Shown here: positions 58,202-64,000 of the stretch, piece by piece
How the letters are laid out: every line of letters starts with the position of its first letter
Position numbering within the stretch: the stretch's first letter is position 1
DNA from: Enoplolaimus lenunculus
Taxonomy: Eukaryota; Nematoda; Enoplea; Enoplida; Thoracostomopsidae
Reading direction: 5' to 3'
DNA length: 64,000 nt
NCBI GenBank assembly: GCA_030248215.1
Contig: JASANG010003089.1
Span: 1-64,000, forward strand
The notes under the pieces: generated by a model
Seen by the model: the letters and a program-made list of their open reading frames with translations, nothing else
What the model was told of the DNA's origin: nothing
Databases searched by the model: none
Program-made: the position numbers and the translations under genes

Positions 58202-58547
58202 ATATTCAGGCTATACATATACAATAACAAGATAAACAGTTGAAAAAATTAAATTTTTATGAGCAACATATGATCCCGAATGTTAACCTGGTATCCTGCT
58301 TAAACAAAAGGTCAACCGTAAACCAACTAGAACCACACCATAGTCCTAAACCTAAACCCATTAGCTTCGCCGGGATTTCGAAAACTGGGTTACGGTCTAC
58401 AAAAAATTCGAAACAAATTCTTGTGTTCTCCACAGAAAAATTTCCAAAAAACCTGGACAAAAATCACAAAAGGGAAATTGATTCCCTTATTTCCCCGTGG
58501 CTACGACCTTTCAAGTCAGTGGAACCTTTATCTAAAGCGGCCTATGT

Positions 58548-58735
58548 AACGATCAGGAGTGGAACGTTTTTCTGCAGGACTGCAATACAGTACGCTTTAA
58601 AGCTTTAGACTCATTTTTTGTTTAGGCATAATAGGTTTAGGCTTGCTATAAGCTCATTTTTACGCTTAGCCTTAGACTTATGAATATGCTTTATACTATA
58701 CTGTTTACGACCTTGTTGTTTACCTTGGTTCCAAA
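58548..58735. mobile_element. CTTAGG-rich family 4 MITE
   Basis: CGATCAGGAGTGGAACGTTT end with CTGCAGGACTGCAATACAG, interior TAGGCATAATAGGTTTAGGC, other end GTTTACGACCTTGTTG. The 122-codon frame at 58240-58608 runs into this repeat and is not credible as a gene. Confidence 0.65.
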
Positions 58736-60540
58736 ACCTAACCATCGCTCCTCAGAAGAATACCAAGTTTTCCCATCACATATGACTTTTAATTTCATAA
58801 ATTCGAAAATCACACTTCAAATCAGTGCGAATGTATGAGTTTCCGGCGAAAATTAATATGACGAAACCTTTGATGTGCGGCGGACACCGTGAAATACAAA
58901 GAGTAGGTTTAGAGTTGGTCACTAGAAACAACCCTGGCACTGCTGGACACTGGTCATTTTTATCTGACCGCTTGCTCTCAGGCGCGTTGTTTAGCTCTGC
59001 CGGGCCCGTAGCCAAAGGGAATCCTTAGGGGTCAGCACCCTGGAAATAATTTGCCCCTCCCCCGTAGAAAATGTTGAACCTTGCTTGCAAGTCAACGAAA
59101 ATCCTTGTATACCCCTCCTGAAATTTTTTTAGCTTTCCTAGCTAGGTGAGCTGGCGATGGGCCTGAGCTCAACTTGAGTGAAAGTCAAAAAAAAATTTCA
59201 CGAGGGGTTAATGTAAGAATTCTGCACGGGCGTCAGCAAAAAATTATATTTGGGGAGCACCAAATATTTTTGGGGGTTCCCTACAATTGCAATTCAAGAT
59301 TGTTTACTTTTAGATTCATTCTGTTTTGGGGGGGACACAGCAGCCGAATTTGGGTTCGCACGGCCCCCATATGCCCTCCCGTGAGGACGCCCTTGCTTAC
59401 CGACTGCGTCTGCGATTTTTCTATTTTTCTGGTAGCGGCCGCAATTTTGAAGGGGGCGCTGAGCCCCTTGCCCCCTTCATTCCTACAGGTGCCATCTGAC
59501 TGCTACCTTAGCTGCTTGAATTTACCTCACATGTTCGAGGTGGGCTGAAAATTCAAAAGTGAATTTGCGGGAATTTTACATCATAAGTTGAACCAAATTT
59601 TTCTCAGACGGGGGTGACATGTTACCAGTAAGTACGACCCCTCCCACGGCCCTAGCTTGGTAACAGGCCCGCGTTTTGTTTTAATCCTCAGCGACTCACA
59701 AAGTCTTTGCCGGTGCGTTTGATCTAATGTGACGCAGCGGTTTGTATATACTTAAACCGTTTTGAACGGTGTTTCTCAATTAACCGTGATTTGTATGATA
59801 ACAGTCCAACAAGAGTCCTGAAGACATATAACATGCTTCTGATAGGCCAAATATGAGGGAACCACTGAGATAGAACTGCTGGCCTTTGATGATGACTGAT
59901 CAGGTTTCATAGGCGATGACGAAAAATTTTGGTCTCAGAAAGAACACTTGGCTTTATTGGGTAAAAGTTCTACAGTATCATGCATACACCAGGTGACTTT
60001 TGAACGAGTAGTGTGATGGACACTGAAGCTTTTTTCTGGTAAGTTCTTCCAGAATGAGTTGTCGGCGTTAACACTGATGAAAGGCAGACAGTAGTGATTG
60101 GCGGTGGATATTTTTAATACTGGCTTTCTGGTAAGTTATTTTTAAATGCCGTGGCGGATTCAGAAATTTCTTAAAAATGATTGACCGCGTCTGGAGATAT
60201 AATAGTGACAAAAAGTCGCTAGCGAAACAAACGACAAACCAAACACAATTTTAATACTAAACTTTAATACAATTATTTGGTTTTGATGCTGTTTGAGGGA
60301 GCAACGCCTTTTTGGGCCGTCGGCTGGTCATGTGTGAACACTTTGGGTCTATTTGTCGAATAGCGGAAGCGGGACAGGGCTAAACTCATAGCTGGGTTAA
60401 AAATATAGTTAAACTTGTCAATCCTGACGAAAATTTCAGTAATTAAGGTGTCTTGTTTTGGAAAATCTCTTAAAATATTAAGTTTTCAAAATTACTGTAA
60501 AGTTTCAAATTCAATTTTCAATGGCACAAATTTTATAACA
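58736..60540. other. Repeat-rich intergenic stretch
   Basis: GCCCGTAGCCA family copy at about 59003-59162, a half-copy of the 130-bp palindromic MITE at about 59970-60020, and a block at about 60153-60330 resembling 31990-32170. No gene recognised. Confidence 0.45.
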
Positions 60541-60542
60541 GC

Positions 60543-61030
60543 ATGAAAAAATTCATAAAAGTATGAAAAATTTCGCAAAAGTATGAAAAATTTCGTAAAA
60601 GTGTGAAAAATTTCGTAAAAGTATGAAAAATTTCGCAAAAGTATGAAAAATTTCGTAAAAGTCAAAAATTTCGTAAAAGTATGAAAAATTTCGTAAAAGT
60701 GAAAAATTTCGTAAAAGTATGAAAAATTTCGTAAAAGTGAAAAATGTCGTAAAAGTATGAAAAATTTCGTAAAAGTGAAAAATTTCGTAAAAGTATGAAA
60801 AATTTCGTAAAAGTATGAAAAATTTCGTAAAAGTATGAAAAATTTCGTAAAAGTATGACAAATTTCGCAAAATTATGAAAAAATTCATAAAAGTATGAAA
60901 AATTTCGTAAAAGTATGAAAAATTTCGTAAAAGTGTGAAAAATTTCGTAAAAGTGTGAAAAATTTCGTAAAAGTATGAAAAATTTCGTAAAAGTGTGAAA
61001 AATTTCGTAAAAGTATGATAAATTTTATAA
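60543..61030. repeat. 20-bp minisatellite (GTATGAAAAATTTCGTAAAA)
   Basis: About two dozen copies of the 20-bp unit, with shorter 16-bp variants lacking part of GTATG. The minus-strand 175-codon frame (FYEIFHTFTKFF periodicity) is produced by the repeat, not a gene. Confidence 0.93.
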
Positions 61031-61860
61031 AAGTAGGTATAACAAATTTCACCAGCAAAATGTCCAGAACATCCGACCAAATATTTTACCGAAAACGCGA
61101 ACAGGATGCAGACCTCCGATTACAGTCTGAGCATTGTGTATTTTCTAAAGTTTTCCGTCGTTCAATTTGAGTTGCTTTTTCAAACAAAATGTGACTATTT
61201 GGCTATAGTTAATGTTTGTTTACCATAATGAAATTTACAATACTGAATCTCGGTGGTGTGTGTGTTTTTTGTATAAAGTTTGTATTTAAATTTAGAATAT
61301 GGTTTCGATCGGAAAATAAACTATTTTATAATGTTTCTCAATAAACTGAACTGTTATTTATTGTTTTGCAGTGCGTTTAAACCAGAAATTTGGCACATAA
61401 TGTAGTTCAATTCTCGGTATTGGCTTAGGTTTCTGTTGTTTGAAAAAAAATTTAAAACTAAAATTTTTGATGCGTAAATTTCGAGGTCTTTATAGTTTAG
61501 CAAATAATAGAATTGAAAATTTCCACAGGACGTATTTAGACTACTCTTGAGCATAACAGGTAAGTTCTTATAGTCAAACGGCAATCATGGACGTTCCTAT
61601 ATTGTCAACTGTGTATAGCACCTATCACCAGTTGATGGCAAAGCCATTAGATCTCAATTGTAGAGCGGCATTTTAGTTTTTGTTCTTAAACTGATTGCTA
61701 ACTCGTTGAAAGCGCATAGTTTTATGACCTCTAGAAATTTACGGGGGGTATAATTGTTTGTAAAATTTCTTTCATAGAGCCCATGGTGTAACATACCCCG
61801 TTCTTTAAATCAAATGAATATTTATTCGCTGAAATGGTTGATATTTTCAGAATTATGGCC

Positions 61861-62060
61861 CATGTAAAGATCAGGGGCGGAACGTTTTTTCTGTAGGACT
61901 GCAATAGACTAAAGTTTTAGACAAATTTTTTTGCTTGGTTGGCTTAGGCTTAGGCTTAGGATTAGGAATATGTTCATTCTTACGCTTACGCTTAGGCTTA
62001 GGCTTAGGCTAGGCTCAGGAATATGTTTATAATACTGTTCCGTCCCTGTTCTTTATATTG
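61861..62060. mobile_element. CTTAGG-rich family 4 MITE, fullest copy
   Basis: AAGATCAGGGGCGGAACG left, GTTCCGTCCCTGTTCTTTAT right. Centre has tandem GGCTTAGGCTTAGGCTTAGG and CTTACGCTTACGC runs. Confidence 0.75.
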
Positions 62061-63110
62061 GCCAAAATTATTAATTAATTTGTCGGATTATATACTGTTG
62101 AATTTTCCTTAGCGGATCATCATAATTTTTTAAAAAATATAAACCTACAATACGTGAAATTCGACTACTGACATTTATGACAAAAAATGTCAAAATTTTT
62201 CAATATTTCGATAGTTGGAAAATATGCAAAATTTAATGTCAAGCAAGAAATTTTCTCGCTCGCTACGCTGATTAAAAACTTTTACATAAAAGTACTATTT
62301 ACTCTCTCCGAAATGAAATATCCTGGCTACGCCCAGTTTAGAGAAATACTCTATTCAAATGGGGAGATAACCAGTAAGGCATCATACAACCATAAAGCCA
62401 TTAAACAAAAGAGGGGATGTCTAGTCATCCCATTGACCCCCCTGTATATGATCCTTGCGCATAGTTTGATGTGTGTCATATTAGCACTGGCTAGCACCGA
62501 TTAGCATATGTTTCGGCGAACTTGTACGGGCAGAAGCTTCTGAAAACTGACCACTTTCTCTGCGGTTTTGAAGGTTTTGCGTGATTTAACTTTTATCTCC
62601 TGTCACGAAACGTTTCATCTCGTTGTGGAGACAGGATTGGTCACATTTTTGGTTTGGACGGGTCGGCAAGAAACTCGGTGGCTTTGCAATGAGGGGATAC
62701 ACTCAATTTAAGTCGGATTTTTTCGTCACCTCCCCTCAATCCGTATGTTTGACTGCAAATGGTAGGATTTTGAATATTTTTTTAATATTTGAACTTCTCA
62801 TGATTTGTCCAGATCACTTCATAACCTAAACTTGAAGTTTTGAAAATTTGTTTTCTTGAGGTCAAAGGCCAGGTTTTTCTGGACTAAAAATATTTTTTTA
62901 AATTTATGCAATTTGTGCACCATTTGACGCAGCTTGCCGAACTGAGTTGAATAAAATCCGAGAAATGACACAGGAGGTCATGAGAATTTCAAATATTGAA
63001 AACTTTTCAAACTCTATCCATTTTAGGCAAATGTCGGTTGAGAGCAGATAATACAAATGACCAAACTACTCGGGCTGAAAGCTTAAGCCATAGCTGACCG
63101 TTTCATTATT
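62061..63110. other. Intergenic, no gene recognised
   Basis: Frames up to 105 codons (62187-62504) without recognisable domains; no defined repeat. Confidence 0.35.
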
Positions 63111-63311
63111 CACTGCAAACAATGGGGAGTCAAATGGACTCTCTCCGAAATAGGCTTTTCCTGACTACACAAACTGAGTCAAAATTTGATTTTGCCAGAG
63201 TTAAATTGGGTCGAATTTGACTCAGGCGGAGTCGAATTTTGACTCAGTTTGTGTAGTCAGCAAAAGCCTATTTCGAACAGAGTCAATTTGACTCACCATT
63301 TTATTGCAGTG
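63111..63311. mobile_element. Family 1 TA-type MITE
   Basis: CACTGCAAACAATGGGGAGT left, GACTCACCATTTTATTGCAG then TG|TA right. 201 bp. The two ends are of different subtypes (GGGGAGT versus GGTGAGT). Confidence 0.83.
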
Positions 63312-63336
63312 TACGGTGCCCGTAAACATTTCAGCC

Positions 63337-63410
63337 CTTGGTATATCAATGAGATGTAAGCTAAAGTACACGTCTTGGTATATCAATGAGATGTAAGCTA
63401 AAGTACACGT
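63337..63410. repeat. 37-bp exact tandem duplication
   Basis: The unit starting CTTGGTATATCAATGAGATG occurs twice without change, 26 bp beyond a MITE end. Confidence 0.95.
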
Positions 63411-63918
63411 GTGCTGTATTCAAGCTAAGAACCCAGACTTTCTATATTTTCAATCCACTGCTCTGCTCTCTTCCGTTGCGTCGATAGAATTAGATTTACC
63501 CATAGGAACATCACTACGCGGCTCCAAAAACTCCCGACACAAAGACCTGATTGAAATTGTTTACGGTGGACTTGACTCGCCGGGCTAATGACTCAAATTT
63601 ATACTCTGACCACGCGTACCAGGAATTGTTAATAGACGGAGCAACATTTCTTGCGGAAGGCAAAGAAAATTCGCTATAGATTTTTAATCTAAAAAAATGC
63701 CAAAATGTCCACAGAGGGGCGCCCACCCTCAGTTTCATACTTGCCCCCTGGCAAAACATTGAGACGAACCTTACCCTGGTCAGTGTTTGGCCTGTGTCGC
63801 TTGTAATTTAAATTGTTGATGAGTTTTGTATAGTGGACATGCGGCTAGGAAAAATAGACAAGGTTTTGTTGACCATATTTCGGGTCATTTTAGAACCATG
63901 TTGAAGTATTGTGTTTGC

Positions 63919-64000
63919 TGTAGTGACTCGAATAAGAGGGGTAATAAGAGGGTGGGGGTACCCATTTTGAGTCCCAATCAATAGTAGTCCGTATCCCTAA
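63919..64000. mobile_element. TGTAGTGACCC element (family 8), cut by window end
   Basis: TGTAGTGACTCGAATAAGAG, then GAGTCCCAATCAATAGTAGT, which matches the right part of 53786-54183 and 57766-58201 inverted. Confidence 0.7.

Noticed and set aside
58240-58608. 122-codon plus-strand frame
   Set aside because: Its end runs into a CTTAGG-rich mobile repeat, and no domain is visible.
60553-61080. 175-codon minus-strand frame with FYEIFHTF periodicity
   Set aside because: It is the 20-bp minisatellite read in an open frame; no homology or gene structure.
62187-62504. 105-codon plus-strand frame
   Set aside because: No recognisable domain, unusual composition for the AT-rich background not evident, no splice context.
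1-64000. Retrovirus-like, LTR, Polinton or LINE coding regions
   Set aside because: No reverse transcriptase, integrase, capsid or transposase motifs and no long terminal direct repeats were seen; the elements are short and non-coding.

Overview
The window is 64 kb of AT-rich animal DNA. It has spliced genes with GT..AG introns of a few hundred to about 3,400 bp, and very many short palindromic transposon remnants in and between the genes. Gene content (nuclear lamin, DEG/ENaC channel, FBXO7, and a furin-cleaved transmembrane ZP protein of the cuticlin/Dusky kind) fits a bilaterian. The cuticlin-type ZP protein and the TTAGGC-like runs inside one repeat family suggest an ecdysozoan, but the species cannot be named from sequence alone.

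Layout. 1-827 (minus): N-terminal half of a DEG/ENaC sodium channel, interrupted and running off the left edge. 3940-6655 (plus): C-terminal half of a DEG/ENaC channel, intact, in the opposite orientation. The two halves are complementary, with little overlap. 10722-24401 (minus): a complete 14-exon lamin gene of 695 aa, from the LSPTR mitotic site to a CAIM prenylation box on a 30-nt last exon. 32731-40949 (minus): an 8-exon ZP-domain type I membrane protein of about 824 aa with an RKRHKR furin site. 45731-51893 (plus): a complete 12-exon FBXO7 gene of 493 aa (UBL, FP, F-box, Pro/Arg/Gly-rich tail). Exon phases agree throughout in the lamin and FBXO7 models. In the ZP model only the start of exon 2 is unsure.

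The rest is mobile DNA, mostly non-autonomous elements with terminal inverted repeats. The main families are: (1) TA-target elements of about 200 bp ending CACTGCAAAAAATGGTGAGT, about a dozen copies; (2) a related TA-target family of about 240 bp; (3) TTAA-target elements of about 260 bp carrying a tRNA-like box A/box B segment, five copies; (4) elements rich in CTTAGG/TTAGGC units, about ten copies; (5) hAT-like elements starting CAGGGTG or CGGGGATG with 8-bp target duplications; (6) a 640-680 bp element full of ATATCATATGATAT palindromes; (7) GC-rich GTCCGTCACC elements; (8) a TGTAGTGACCCGAATA element. Several have expanded into tandem arrays (49 bp at 5180-5720, 20 bp at 4320-4450) or are nested in one another.

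The observation most worth following is that family 1 carries a consensus 5' splice site near one end and a polypyrimidine-plus-CAG 3' splice site at the other, on both strands because it is palindromic. Copies lie exactly at the 3' splice site of ZP exon 3 and against the acceptor of the DEG/ENaC C-terminal exon, so the family looks able to donate splice sites. No retrovirus-like, Polinton or other virus-derived coding region was seen, and no CRISPR array.
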